From: Akkermansiaceae bacterium
GTDB taxonomy: Bacteria > Verrucomicrobiota > Verrucomicrobiia > Verrucomicrobiales > Akkermansiaceae
DNA: 64,000 nucleotides
Assembly (NCBI GenBank): GCA_024233115.1
Contig: JACKQB010000004.1
Location: forward strand, 603,367-667,366
Direction of reading: 5' to 3'
In this document: piece by piece, positions 1 to 7,940 of the stretch
Numbering within the stretch: position 1 is the first letter of the stretch
How the letters are laid out: the number at the start of each line of letters is the position of its first letter
Program-made: the position numbers and the translations under genes
The notes under the pieces: model-generated
Database searches by the model: none
The model's input: only the letters and a program-made list of their open reading frames with translations
What the model was told of the DNA's origin: nothing

Positions 1-491
1 TGGTGACCTTTAGTTATCTGGCGATGGCTTTCACCTGCGTCATAGCCGATGGCTTTCACGCATTCCGTTTCTCCGCGAGCATCCATGAATCGAATCATAT
101 ATTCCGTCTGCGGTTGCACCTTGTATTTCATGGAGCACGATTTACGTCCGTAGGCGAGACTCGGGAGCATCTTCTTTCGTATGCAGTTTCCTTCCAGCCC
201 CTCGAATTTGCCTTGATAGTTCTTCCTAACGGTCTCGATCCCAACGCCCCACCAGATGCGGCATTGGGTATCCATCTCCATCACATGCTCGTAGGTTTCC
301 GGCAGTTCCCCGCCCGTGTCCGCGAACAGGATCAGGTCGGGCTTGATCCCTCTTTCACGGAATCCGCAGAGCATGGCCGTGCTGTTCGTTCCTCCGCCGA
401 AAGCAACAGCCAACAAGTCGAAGCATCCGACCGCTAACCGTTTCGAGTCAGCTACCTTTTTCCTGGTGTCGGGAATATGGTCATTTTTCAT
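1..491 (-). CDS. PAPS reductase/PP-loop family protein, 3' end beyond window (C1, reverse orientation)
   Basis: This is the first 163 residues of a protein running off the left end. It has a PP-loop-like AFGGGTNSTAML (residues about 30-41), then DLILFADTGGELPETY and LPSLAYGRKSCSMKYK. These are typical of the phosphoadenosine phosphosulfate reductase (PF01507) branch found in phage and mobile DNA. Such proteins bind ATP or PAPS; the real substrate here is unknown. The gene runs against the array. Its most upstream ATG (489-491) lies inside attC-1, so about the first 27 residues (for example KRLAVGCFDLL) are written by the attC arm. The conserved domain starts right at the cassette edge, so the native start may have been lost or the attC-encoded start is used. 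No promoter was identified. Confidence 0.8.
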   Translation of the reverse strand, partial: MKNDHIPDTRKKVADSKRLAVGCFDLLAVAFGGGTNSTAMLCGFRERGIKPDLILFADTGGELPETYEHVMEMDTQCRIWWGVGIETVRKNYQGKFEGLEGNCIRKKMLPSLAYGRKSCSMKYKVQPQTEYMIRFMDARGETECVKAIGYDAGESHRQITKGH

Positions 492-527
492 GAGTTGTTT
501 GAGCGGCGGTTGTTCTTTACGTTAGCC
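408..527 (+). repeat. attC-1
   Basis: Subfamily IV (AAGTCGAAGC); R'' AGCCAAC, R' GTTAGCC. The start of the minus-strand gene lies within it. Confidence 0.92.
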
Positions 528-534
528 AATAATA

Positions 535-1095
535 ATGAATGCCGCGTTCTATAACGAGTTTCGCAATTTCGCAGATATAGGAGATCGGCGTAGCGCAGCA
601 GAATGCGTTCGTAAATTTGTCGATTCTTTTGAGGGTAAGGCCGAGCGACGTGCCTGGGTTCGCGAGTTTTTAGAGCACGGAGAGTATGGACACAAGATAC
701 GCCACGAACTCTACAGGGATCTTGTTTTTCCAGAATTGCTTGTTGGCTATCGAACCGGTGATCCATGGTGTCTATACTTCCTCGCGGACACGATACAGAA
801 CGTTTACGATGTTCGCGAATTTCACGAACGACTAGAATGGCAGTCGGACTACTCGCTATTGTTAACCTGTTATCGAGTCGCTCCGAACTTTCGAGATGTA
901 AGAGTGCAGCTCCTTGGTCGAGCGTGTCGTAGTCTTAACTACGCTATTCACGAGTGGCCAGCGGGGCTTTGCTGTGAGATTGAAGATGTAGAGTCAGATC
1001 TTACTCTGGCTAAGAAGCTAGATATAGATGGCGAGTTTACGTTGATGTTTGCCGATGTTGATGCGATTATAACTGAAGCAAGAATACGGGGCTAA
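535..1095 (+). CDS. Hypothetical soluble protein (C2)
   Basis: I do not recognise this 186-residue family. No signal peptide or membrane segment is visible. The sequence is rich in charged and aromatic residues, with a helical, alpha-solenoid-like look (RRSAAECVRKFVDSFEGKAE, then LLGRACRSLNYAIHEWPAGL). The ATG lies 7 bp after the core GTTAGCC and follows AATAATA without a Shine-Dalgarno. The TAA stop is inside the R'' box GGCTAAC, so the protein has no attC-encoded tail. It is one of the longest products in the array. Confidence 0.8.
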   Translation: MNAAFYNEFRNFADIGDRRSAAECVRKFVDSFEGKAERRAWVREFLEHGEYGHKIRHELYRDLVFPELLVGYRTGDPWCLYFLADTIQNVYDVREFHERLEWQSDYSLLLTCYRVAPNFRDVRVQLLGRACRSLNYAIHEWPAGLCCEIEDVESDLTLAKKLDIDGEFTLMFADVDAIITEARIRG

Positions 1096-1207
1096 CAAGT
1101 CGCTGCATCCGACCGTTAACCGTTCTCAACGCCGCGGATGTTAGGAGCGAAAGACCTTTTAAGATTTATCAAGTTTGACCCGGCGGCGGTTGAGCTTTAC
1201 GTTCGGT
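1090..1207 (+). repeat. attC-2
   Basis: Subfamily I; R'' GGCTAAC, R' GTTCGGT. Confidence 0.95.
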
Positions 1208-1220
1208 AATAATAAGAATC

Positions 1221-1640
1221 ATGAATACACCACCACCAGCCATGCCACCTACTCAAACAACTGAGCAGACAATATTTTCCAATAATCTCATAACGGTGAC
1301 CTCTTCACGAATAGTAACTGGTAATACGACTTACCCGTTGAACGGAATTACTGCCGTTTCCAGTTATCAGCACCCAAAGACATATGGACTGCCTTCTACG
1401 TTGATAATTCTAGGCTCCATTGTTTTTCTCATGTCAGTTATGAATGGTTCTTGGTTTTTGGGTTTCGTATCATTTCTGGTTGCGGTATTGGGCATCTGGT
1501 TGTGTACTCGTGTGAAAGCTGTTTATTCTGTCAAGATATCTACAGCCGGAGGGCAAGTTGATATTTTAAGCTCTTATTCCCGTGAGTTTGTCATCTCTGC
1601 GGTGGAGGCGATCAATCAAGCTGTAATTATTCGTGGTTAG
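1221..1640 (+). CDS. DUF6232 family membrane protein (C3)
   Basis: The 139-residue product has the DUF6232 plan. An N-terminal strand-rich part (NLITVTSSRIVTGNTTYPLN, ITAVSS) is followed by two adjacent membrane helices at about residues 58-95 (LPSTLIILGSIVFLMSV and WFLGFVSFLVAVLGIWL). The C-terminal part reads YSVKISTAGGQVDILSS and ends in IVEAI-like VEAINQAVIIRG. The family has no known function and is often near phage or polymorphic-toxin regions. A proline-rich start (NTPPPAMPPTQ) is probably a flexible cytoplasmic tail. The ATG is 14 bp after the core. The ORF ends 27 bp before R''. Confidence 0.85.
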   Translation: MNTPPPAMPPTQTTEQTIFSNNLITVTSSRIVTGNTTYPLNGITAVSSYQHPKTYGLPSTLIILGSIVFLMSVMNGSWFLGFVSFLVAVLGIWLCTRVKAVYSVKISTAGGQVDILSSYSREFVISAVEAINQAVIIRG

Positions 1641-1667
1641 GTGTCATTGCACTTAACAAAAAATAAG

Positions 1668-1785
1668 ACCGAACAAGTCGCTGCATCCGACCGCTAACCG
1701 CGCTCGACTTTGCTCGGGTATACACGAATCGACCGTTTAGAGCCTTTCACCATTGATTGGGCGGCGGTTGAGCTCTACGTTCGGC
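1668..1785 (+). repeat. attC-3
   Basis: Subfamily I left arm with a GAGCTCTACG right arm; R'' ACCGAAC, R' GTTCGGC. Confidence 0.95.
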
Positions 1786-1797
1786 AATAATAATAAG

Positions 1798-2208
1798 ATG
1801 CGAAAATCAGTATTCATTTGGATAGCGGTATTTCTCTTCGTTGTTGGGGTTGGTTATTTGAGTAAGCCTGATCGTGGGGGGTTAGTAGGCTGTGGTCAGG
1901 TATTCGGGTTGCCTGAGATAGAGCAGCTTGAACTTGATACTAAGCCGCTGATGAGTTGGCAGCCGTTTGAATCACCCAAGTATCGGTTTCATGCTTCTGA
2001 TGCACAATTTGAGGCTTTAGATAGGATTCTCAGAAGCGAAGGCTATTCTGATTGGCAAGAGGGAGGTGTGAGTTTTGGCAGTATTTCACATGGCTGGACC
2101 TCTGACGAAGATTGGATCTATTGTAAGTCGTCGCATGAAGGGTATAATCTCTATTGGAGTTATAGCCGTACTCAAAAGCTTGTTTACGCAATTACATTTC
2201 CTCAATAA
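1798..2208 (+). CDS. Hypothetical membrane-anchored protein, copy 1 of 5 (C4)
   Basis: This 136-residue protein of unknown family has an N-terminal membrane anchor (IWIAVFLFVVGVGYL, residues about 7-21). About 115 extracytoplasmic residues follow, with several aromatics and the motifs GGLVGCGQVFGLPEIEQL and HGWTSDEDWIYCKSS. Two cysteines (in VGCGQ and IYCKS) could form a disulfide. Four more cassettes in the window encode the same protein (starts 8923, 24550, 25941, 30058). It starts 12 bp after the core behind AATAATAATAAG. Confidence 0.85.
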   Translation: MRKSVFIWIAVFLFVVGVGYLSKPDRGGLVGCGQVFGLPEIEQLELDTKPLMSWQPFESPKYRFHASDAQFEALDRILRSEGYSDWQEGGVSFGSISHGWTSDEDWIYCKSSHEGYNLYWSYSRTQKLVYAITFPQ

Positions 2209-2213
2209 ATGTG

Positions 2214-2329
2214 GCCGAACAAGGCGCTTCATCCGACCGTTAACCGTTCTCGACGCGCGCAGTTTGAGAGTGAAAGACCATTTTAGGTTTCTGACATTTA
2301 CACACCGGCGGTTGAGCTCTACGTTCGGC
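2214..2329 (+). repeat. attC-4
   Basis: Subfamily II; R'' GCCGAAC, R' GTTCGGC. Confidence 0.95.
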
Positions 2330-2339
2330 AATAATAAGA

Positions 2340-2738
2340 ATGAATCCGATTGCGACAGCTTATCCCTCCGAAGGGATGCCTGAATCATTTTCAACCATGC
2401 TTCAGCTATCTTGGTGCTTGGCATTTATTGGGATATTTATGGTTTGGGTGATGGTCAGGATTGATGGTCGCTATAATAGGCTGCATAGGAGGCTTCAATA
2501 CTGTTTCATGGGTTTGGCTCTTGTGCCTGTATTGGGATATTCTTATTTATACTGGTTGGATTATGTTCCCAAGGCATCGGACGGCACACCTGCAAGCCTG
2601 CCATTTTGGTATGCCATGCTGATTCCGATACTGCCTCTAATGTTTGGAACCCTGACACGTATAGGCTACCGGGTGTTTGGTCACGATAACGCGCTGACAG
2701 AGAATGTGGCCGAACAAGGCGCTTCATCCGACCGTTAA
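2340..2738 (+). CDS. Hypothetical three-helix membrane protein with attC tail, copy 1 of 2 (C5)
   Basis: The 132-residue product has hydrophobic segments at about residues 21-41 (LSWCLAFIGIFMVWVMV), 55-74 (CFMGLALVPVLGYSYLYWL) and 90-107 (FWYAMLIPILPLMFGTL). The ORF has no stop before R''. It reads through GCCGAAC and stops at the TAA in the left arm, giving the C-terminus AEQGASSDR. The family is not recognised. The second copy starts at 36845. Confidence 0.85.
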   Translation: MNPIATAYPSEGMPESFSTMLQLSWCLAFIGIFMVWVMVRIDGRYNRLHRRLQYCFMGLALVPVLGYSYLYWLDYVPKASDGTPASLPFWYAMLIPILPLMFGTLTRIGYRVFGHDNALTENVAEQGASSDR

Positions 2739-2825
2739 CCGTTCTCAACTCGCGTAGTTTAAGAGTGAAAGACCGTTTTTGGCTAGTGACGGTTGACCCG
2801 GCGGCGGTTGAGCTCTACGTTCGAT
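2709..2825 (+). repeat. attC-5
   Basis: Subfamily II; R'' GCCGAAC, R' GTTCGAT. Confidence 0.95.
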
Positions 2826-3140
2826 AATTATTGATTCTTCGTGTTCAGTATTGCCCTGGGGCATCGCCGATATGCCGTTATTGATGAATGATTTTGGATC
2901 GATGAACGCTTCCGGGAACAGCTTGAGTTTCCAGCTCATTTGAATCGATATCGATGGGTTGGTTCTCGTTCGCTGCCATTGATAACATTTTAGAAAAATC
3001 TCTCATGAATGGTTTGGATTGGTTGCGCATTCCGTTTTGGGTGTGATGCACGATTCGATTCACGCGGCGGTGATGGACACATCGAATGGTTCAGGATCTT
3101 CGTTACCCACGGCAGTTTTCAGGCGCATTGATCTGTGAAG
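2820..3140. other. ORF-less cassette body, family A copy 1 (C6)
   Basis: This body has no plus-strand gene at the usual place. It is 321 bp long, like all family A copies. It starts TTCGAT, contains GGCAT...ATGCC (inverted repeat near 2861) and ends with the hairpin GATCTGTGAAGATC abutting R''. Some positions differ from the other copies (for example AGCTTGAG for GGCTTGAG). Confidence 0.8.
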
Positions 3141-3259
3141 ATCGAACAAGGCGATGCATCCGACCCGTTACCGGTTAATAGTCGGGCATCTGTTTCGGAG
3201 CGTATATCTGTTTTCGGTATTTTAACATTGTTCGTAGGCGGTTGATCTTTACGTTCGAT
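3141..3259 (+). repeat. attC-6
   Basis: Subfamily IIIa; R'' ATCGAAC, R' GTTCGAT. Confidence 0.93.
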
Positions 3260-3574
3260 AATTATTGATTCTTCGTGTTCAGTATTGCCCTGGCGCATCG
3301 CCGATATGCCGTTATTGATGAATGATTTTGGATCGATGAACGCTTCCGGGAACGGCTTGAGTTTCCAGCTCATTTGAATCGATATTGATGGATTGGTTTT
3401 CGTTCGCTGCCATTGATAACGTTTTAGAAGAATCTGTCGTGAATGGTTTGGATTGGTTTCGCATTCCGTTTTCGGTGTGATGCACGATTCGATTCACGCG
3501 GCGGTGATGGACACATCAAATGGTTCGGGATCTTTGTTACCTACGGCAGTTTAAAGGCGCATTGATCTGTGTAG
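3254..3574. other. ORF-less cassette body, family A copy 2 (C7)
   Basis: This 321-bp body lies directly after copy 1, so two family A cassettes are in tandem. The terminal hairpin is GATCTGTGTAGATC. It has substitutions but no length change relative to C6. Confidence 0.8.
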
Positions 3575-3693
3575 ATCGAACAAGGCGATGCATCCGACCC
3601 GTTACCGTTTAATAGTCGGGCATCTGTTCCGGAGCGTATATCTGTTTTCGGTATTTTAACGTTGTTCGTAGGCGGTTGATCTTTACGTTAGGC
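3575..3693 (+). repeat. attC-7
   Basis: Subfamily IIIa; R'' ATCGAAC, R' GTTAGGC. Confidence 0.93.
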
Positions 3694-3702
3694 AATAATA
3701 AG

Positions 3703-4107
3703 ATGACAATACCCGAGCTTAAACAAAAACTCTATGATGAGGGGTGTTCGCCATGCAACTACGCTATCGAATCTAGTGGTTCAGACGTATATTGTCTGAA
3801 TAACGATGGCGCTCAATGGAAGGTATATTACACCGAGCGTGGATATGATTTCGATCCGATTTTCACCTCTGAATCTGAATCGGAAGCATGTGATTTCTTC
3901 CTTCAGCATATGCTCAAGCAATCGAACTGGCATCTAGTGGGTGTCTTTCAATCCGAACTGGAGGCCAAGGCATACGAAAGGGAGGTATCTAGATTTGGGG
4001 CTACACCAATACGTAACGATCTTCCCGAGAGTATTATGGGAACGGCTCAGTTTCGTGTTTTTGTTGCTGGAAGGGATATTCATCTAGTGGAGTCTATAAG
4101 ACAATAA
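3703..4107 (+). CDS. Hypothetical soluble protein, possibly immunity-like (C8)
   Basis: This is a 134-residue soluble protein. It opens with TIPELKQKLYDEGCSPCNYA, followed by YCLNNDGAQWKVYYTERGYD and then SESEACDFFLQHML. That arrangement resembles small widespread proteins often described as toxin-immunity-like. The second half (VGVFQSELEAKAYEREVSRF, then FRVFVAGRDI) looks like a separate alpha/beta unit reminiscent of SPOR-like folds. Both resemblances are from memory and uncertain. It starts 9 bp after the core GTTAGGC and stops just before R''. Confidence 0.75.
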   Translation: MTIPELKQKLYDEGCSPCNYAIESSGSDVYCLNNDGAQWKVYYTERGYDFDPIFTSESESEACDFFLQHMLKQSNWHLVGVFQSELEAKAYEREVSRFGATPIRNDLPESIMGTAQFRVFVAGRDIHLVESIRQ

Positions 4108-4111
4108 TGCG

Positions 4112-4230
4112 GCCTAACAAGGCGCTTCATCCGACCGTTAACCGTCCGCGACTCCGAAACCTGATAGAGAGAAAGATCATTTTTGGTCATTCGGAGGTTG
4201 TCCCGGCGGCGGTTGAGCTATACGTTCGCC
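4112..4230 (+). repeat. attC-8
   Basis: Subfamily II with a GAGCTATACG right arm; R'' GCCTAAC, R' GTTCGCC. Confidence 0.95.
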
Positions 4231-4416
4231 AATAATAATAATTGAGTCTCCGTGTTCATCATCCCGCTCAGTTGCCTTCAAGAGCCGGCTGTCATCGTTC
4301 GTTCGCGCACATCGATCAGGATTGAGACGATTGCCACCTTGGTTCGTTTCCAGGCGGTCACCTGACAGAGTGCTGGACTATTCCGAGTCGGCTTGGGTTG
4401 ACTATTCAGAATCGCC
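4225..4416. other. ORF-less cassette body, family E copy 1 (C9)
   Basis: This short body (192 bp) starts TTCGCCAATAATAATAATTGAG. It has TCGTTCGTTCGCGCACAT, GATTGAGACGATTGCC and GAGTGCTGGACTATTCC, all shared with family H. No reading frame is convincing. Confidence 0.75.
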
Positions 4417-4535
4417 GTCGAACAAGGCGCTTCATCCGACCGTTAACCGTCCGAGAGTTTGTTGCGGGCGGCTTGTTTACGACCATTTCAGGTTTTAGAC
4501 TGTTGACCCACCGGCGGTTGAGCTCTACGTTCGGC
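4417..4535 (+). repeat. attC-9
   Basis: Subfamily II; R'' GTCGAAC (one mismatch to the cassette start TTCGCC), R' GTTCGGC. Confidence 0.95.
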
Positions 4536-4545
4536 AATAATAAGA

Positions 4546-4902
4546 ATGACCTATATCATCGCTATATTGTTGGTCGTCCTTTCCCGTCTGATCTACACCA
4601 GAGGTAATAATGGATGCCGTATATCTATTCGCTTCGAGAAGATCGTAATTTTTGCGGCTGCTATCGCGATGATGGCCTCGGTATTCAGGCTGTGCCGCAG
4701 CATCGTTACGGCTTTCGTTCAGCGTGATAGGGGACCTAGAGATATGACTGAGCACGATATGTCTGGCATGTATGAGATGATAGGCCTGGTTGTATATCCG
4801 ATAGGTCTCGTGTTATATGTGTTGTTGATTCTGATCGTGTTACCTAAGCCTATCCGAAGGGCGAAGAATGTGGCCGAACAAGTCGCTGCATCCGACCGCT
4901 AA
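4546..4902 (+). CDS. Hypothetical three-helix membrane protein with attC tail (C10)
   Basis: The 118-residue product has hydrophobic segments at the N-terminus (TYIIAILLVVLSRLIY), in the middle (IVIFAAAIAMMASVFRL) and near the end (MIGLVVYPIGLVLYVLLIL). The last is followed by a basic stretch PKPIRRAKN. The ORF ends inside attC-10 and carries the tail AEQVAASDR, which would lie in the cytoplasm if the basic loop is cytoplasmic. The family is not recognised. Confidence 0.8.
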   Translation: MTYIIAILLVVLSRLIYTRGNNGCRISIRFEKIVIFAAAIAMMASVFRLCRSIVTAFVQRDRGPRDMTEHDMSGMYEMIGLVVYPIGLVLYVLLILIVLPKPIRRAKNVAEQVAASDR

Positions 4903-4991
4903 CCGCGCTCGACTCCAGCTCGGGTTTACACGAAACAACCATGCTTAGCCTATGACCGTTGACCCGACGGCGGTTGAGCTTTACGTTAGGC
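4873..4991 (+). repeat. attC-10
   Basis: Subfamily I; R'' GCCGAAC, R' GTTAGGC. Confidence 0.95.
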
Positions 4992-4997
4992 AATAAT

Positions 4998-5426
4998 ATG
5001 AAATACATTCGCGAAACAACATTGGCTGGTATATTACTGATCGGGTTTGCTCATGGCGAGCAGAATAAGAATCCCCTTATTGGTGAGTGGAAGTTAAAGA
5101 AGCTGGAAGGGGTTAAGTATGATGTAGCAGCTAAGATGAAGGTTTTCTGGACTTTCGATAAGTCCGAGGTAGTAGTGACTGCAACTGACACAAGAGAGGA
5201 GGCAAGCAGAATGACCTATGTTATTGATACATCGAAGACCCCTCATTGGATTACCGCGAATGTGTCAGATAGCCTCACTGGTAATAAGAAAGATAAGCGT
5301 TTAGGTATATTTCGCTTTGTAGGTGATGAATTACATATCAAGTGGGAGATCAAGGATGGTGGAGCAAGGCCAACTAAATTTACAGAAGGTAGGGTAGCGA
5401 AGTTCACGAGAACCCCTAAAAAATGA
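4998..5426 (+). CDS. TIGR03067-like exported protein (C11)
   Basis: This is a 142-residue product with a probable signal peptide (ETTLAGILLIGFAHG). The lipocalin-like body matches the TIGR03067 pattern: LIGEWKLKKLEGVKYD near the start, VIDTSKTPHWITANVSD, then LGIFRFVGDELHIKWEI and ARPTKF. TIGR03067 domains are most common in Planctomycetota and relatives and have no established function. The ATG is only 6 bp after the core. TGA lies immediately before GCC-TAA of R'', which would also stop this frame. Confidence 0.83.
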   Translation: MKYIRETTLAGILLIGFAHGEQNKNPLIGEWKLKKLEGVKYDVAAKMKVFWTFDKSEVVVTATDTREEASRMTYVIDTSKTPHWITANVSDSLTGNKKDKRLGIFRFVGDELHIKWEIKDGGARPTKFTEGRVAKFTRTPKK

Positions 5427-5543
5427 GCCTAACAAGTCGCTGCATCCGACCGTTAACCGTCCACGACTCGCGGAGACTCAGAGTGAAAGACCATTCTTGG
5501 TGGATCACGTTTGACCCGACGGCGGTTGAGCTTTACGTTCGGC
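5427..5543 (+). repeat. attC-11
   Basis: Subfamily I; R'' GCCTAAC, R' GTTCGGC. Confidence 0.95.
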
Positions 5544-5552
5544 AATAATAAT

Positions 5553-6011
5553 ATGAAGACAATACTGACATCTATCCTCTTGTTTGTTGTATTAATAGGG
5601 AACAGTAGCGCGGACCATATCACGCCCAAAATCAAGGGTGACCCCTCAAGTAAGACCGGGAAGACGGATAATCCAGCTGTTCGCTGCATCTTAAAGGAAG
5701 ACGGTTATCGTGTTAGGGGGGAGCTGATCGTTGATAAGAAATTCATGAGCGCCAAGTTTGGCCCGACCCTAGAAGCATGGGAAGATAGGCAGCTTGTTTT
5801 TTCCGTGGAAGTCGAAGGACGGGCAAAAGACGGTAAGATCCACTACTATTTCACGATTAAGCGGTCCTTGCTCAAGAGGGCACGGTTCTCTATGTTTACA
5901 AGGAGTGGTGGAATGTGGGGTGGTGATGGAATGTTTAATTTCGATCTCAGTAATGTTAGAGTCCATAAAAATGATGACGATGACCCTTTTGCTGAGCCGG
6001 AGAAGAAATAA
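5553..6011 (+). CDS. Hypothetical exported protein (C12)
   Basis: The 152-residue product has a clear signal peptide (TILTSILLFVVLIGNSSA, cleavage likely before DHITP). The mature part is strand-rich, with basic surfaces (FTIKRSLLKRARFSMFTRSG) and a glycine-rich GGMWGGDGMFNFDLS. The C-terminus is acidic (NDDDDPFAEPEKK). No family is recognised. The ORF stops 4 bp before R''. Confidence 0.82.
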   Translation: MKTILTSILLFVVLIGNSSADHITPKIKGDPSSKTGKTDNPAVRCILKEDGYRVRGELIVDKKFMSAKFGPTLEAWEDRQLVFSVEVEGRAKDGKIHYYFTIKRSLLKRARFSMFTRSGGMWGGDGMFNFDLSNVRVHKNDDDDPFAEPEKK

Positions 6012-6015
6012 TGTG

Positions 6016-6133
6016 GCCGAACAAGTCGCTGCATCCGACCGTTAACCGTTTTCGACTTCACACAGTTTACAGCTTTCCATCCGTTTAGGGTTTGTCGCGT
6101 TTGACTCACCGGCGGTTGAGCTTTACGTTCGGC
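6016..6133 (+). repeat. attC-12
   Basis: Subfamily I; R'' GCCGAAC, R' GTTCGGC. Confidence 0.95.
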
Positions 6134-6143
6134 AATAATAATT

Positions 6144-6539
6144 ATGAAACGCCAGATTTACATCTCAGACCCTGAACATAATCGATCATTTTCTGGTCGA
6201 TGGTGTTGGATTTACCGTGGTAAGGGATGGATGGATATTACCGATGACCAAATTCGAATTTCTGGTGGCCCACTTACGCTGAATGTATTGAAGTCAGACA
6301 TCAGTAAAATCTCGATTGGGACGTTTCCAAGAACAGCAAAGCCCATCCCACTGCATTATATAGATGTTAGTTACTCTTCGGATGTATCTTCTAATTCTGT
6401 TTATGTGGTTCCATGGATACCCAACAAGTCACCTTGGCTAACACCCGTATGGAGCATGAATAAGAATACTTTAGCGTTCTTTGAGTTGATGATGAAGTGG
6501 AAGAATTCGGCCGAACAAGGCGCTTCATCCGACCGTTAA
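6144..6539 (+). CDS. Hypothetical soluble protein with attC tail, copy 1 of 2 (C13)
   Basis: This 131-residue protein has no membrane segment. Its strand-rich pattern (GWMDITDDQIRISGGPLTLN, then VLKSDISKISIGTF) is reminiscent of small PH-like folds, but I cannot name a family. The end of the ORF (MMKWKNS) runs into attC-13 and acquires AEQGASSDR. An apparently identical copy starts at 56917, and both copies are followed by a family C cassette. Confidence 0.82.
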   Translation: MKRQIYISDPEHNRSFSGRWCWIYRGKGWMDITDDQIRISGGPLTLNVLKSDISKISIGTFPRTAKPIPLHYIDVSYSSDVSSNSVYVVPWIPNKSPWLTPVWSMNKNTLAFFELMMKWKNSAEQGASSDR

Positions 6540-6628
6540 CCGTCCGCGAGTTTGTTGCGGGCGGCTTGCTTATGGCCGTTTATGGTTTGCGACGGTAGAC
6601 TCACCGGCGGTTGAGCTCTACGTTCGGC
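6510..6628 (+). repeat. attC-13
   Basis: Subfamily II; R'' GCCGAAC, R' GTTCGGC. Confidence 0.95.
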
Positions 6629-6939
6629 CATAATAAGAATGCACGCATTGTGTTGCATGTTGTCGCGTTGGTTAGATGAATGGGTTATTGGTTGATCATG
6701 GTCATCAGGTTCGATGCCGGATGTTCCTGCTGCCGCGCTCGCTCTACCTTGATCCATCGATGTCGGTTTATAGTTTGAGGGTGGTTTGATCCATGTTGCC
6801 CATCGGTTCTCTCCGTGATCGTTGCTCTGGTGTTTCCGGCTTCGGTCGACATGCCAGGCTAACGAACATGGCTAGATACGGTCGGTGTTAATGGTTGGAC
6901 ATCGGTTTGAGGTGCTGGTGATGGGTTATGAGAATAGTT
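6623..6939. other. ORF-less cassette body, family C copy 1 (C14)
   Basis: This 317-bp body begins with a mini-ORF at the usual start place (ATG 6638, MHALCCMLSRWLDEWVIG, 18 codons). It ends with the shared module GGCTAACGAACATGGCTAGATACGGTCGG near 6862. No longer frame is convincing. Confidence 0.78.
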
Positions 6940-7058
6940 GCCGAACAAGGCGCTTCATCCGACCGTTAACCGTCCGAGAGTTTGCGACGGGCGGCTTGCT
7001 GATGACCGTTTTTGGTTTGCGGCGGTTGACTCGGCGGCGGTTGAGCTCTACGTTCGCC
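6940..7058 (+). repeat. attC-14
   Basis: Subfamily II; R'' GCCGAAC, R' GTTCGCC. Confidence 0.95.
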
Positions 7059-7244
7059 AATAATAATAATTGAGTCTCCGTGTTCATCATCCAGCTCAGT
7101 CGCCTTCAAGAGCCGGCTATCATCGTTCGTTCGCGCACATCGATCAGGATTGATACGATTTTCACCTTGGTTCGTTTCCGGGCGTTCCCCTGACAGAGTG
7201 CTGGACTATTCCGAATCGGCACATCCTGACTATTCAGAAAAGCC
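7053..7244. other. ORF-less cassette body, family E copy 2 (C15)
   Basis: This 192-bp body ends GAATCGGCACATCCTGACTATTCAGAAAAGCC. That tail is shared with family B. Confidence 0.75.
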
Positions 7245-7362
7245 GTCGAACAAGGCGCTTCATCCGACCGTTAACCGTCCCACAGTTTGCAGCAGGGGAG
7301 AGGTATTGACCATTTCAGGTTCGCGGCGGTTGACTCACCGGCGGTTGAGCTCTACGTTAGGC
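7245..7362 (+). repeat. attC-15
   Basis: Subfamily II; R'' GTCGAAC, R' GTTAGGC. Confidence 0.95.
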
Positions 7363-7374
7363 AATAATAATAAT

Positions 7375-7668
7375 ATGCGAATACACCAAATCATTGATGA
7401 TCTTCGGCAGTCCGAGAATGACCAAGCATTCCTTGATCTTAACCCAGATGACATCTCCGCCCTTAGTGATAAAGACCTGGCATTGTGGCAGCGTCATCAG
7501 GATGTTGACTCGGCTCAATTTATTCTGGCTTGTCATGAGTGGAATCGTCGATTGCTGGAGAGACAGCTTCGTAGTGGCCGCTTCTTTGCGTGGCTGGGAG
7601 TGCTTGGCACTTTGGCGGGGTCTCTTGGTGGTGTTTACTTAGGATACCTTTTGACTTCATCGCCGTAA
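7375..7668 (+). CDS. Hypothetical tail-anchored protein (C16)
   Basis: The 97-residue product has a hydrophilic N-terminal domain (RIHQIIDDLRQSENDQAFLD, then DDISALSDKDLALWQRHQD). A single C-terminal membrane segment follows (FFAWLGVLGTLAGSLGGVYLGYLL), so it is probably tail-anchored with the body in the cytoplasm. No family is recognised. It starts 12 bp after the core. The gene stops 154 bp before R'', an unusually long 3' gap that may hold a second, convergent gene. Confidence 0.8.
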   Translation: MRIHQIIDDLRQSENDQAFLDLNPDDISALSDKDLALWQRHQDVDSAQFILACHEWNRRLLERQLRSGRFFAWLGVLGTLAGSLGGVYLGYLLTSSP

Positions 7669-7810
7669 TAATAACACCGGCAATGAATGCTCCAATTATC
7701 CATCCTACGACCATTGATATGACTAATTTACACCATGACGGGATTCGCAATCTACATATTGGGCGCAAGATTATCAGCATGGGGTCATTCTTTTTAACCC
7801 ATCCCCACAT
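7520..7810 (-). CDS. Possible convergent small membrane protein (C16)
   Basis: A minus-strand frame from ATG 7810 begins MWGWVKKNDPMLIILRPICR. A strongly hydrophobic stretch follows (KLVISMVVGWIIGAFIAGV, then TAMKSKGI). This part fills the otherwise empty 3' gap of the cassette and looks protein-like. The frame then continues antisense to the plus-strand gene, where the sequence looks like a shadow. The true end may be nearer 7670, or the frame may be spurious. No promoter or ribosome site is evident. Confidence 0.3.
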   Translation of the reverse strand: MWGWVKKNDPMLIILRPICRLRIPSWCKLVISMVVGWIIGAFIAGVIITAMKSKGILSKHHQETPPKCQALPATQRSGHYEAVSPAIDDSTHDKPE

Positions 7811-7822
7811 CAATAACAATAA

Positions 7823-7940
7823 GCCTAACAAGTCGCTGCATCCGACCGCTAACCGTCCGCGACTTGGTGACGGGTTAGATGTATTGTTTGTTTCTGGTTT
7901 CATAAGTTAATTTGGGCGGCGGTTGAGCTTTCCGTTCGGC
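7823..7940 (+). repeat. attC-16
   Basis: Subfamily I, with a right-arm substitution (GAGCTTTCCG); R'' GCCTAAC, R' GTTCGGC. Confidence 0.94.

Noticed and set aside
3..437. 144-codon plus-strand frame at the left end
   Set aside because: It lies antisense to the PAPS-reductase-like gene, whose minus-strand translation carries clear family motifs, and it ends in attC. It is a shadow frame.
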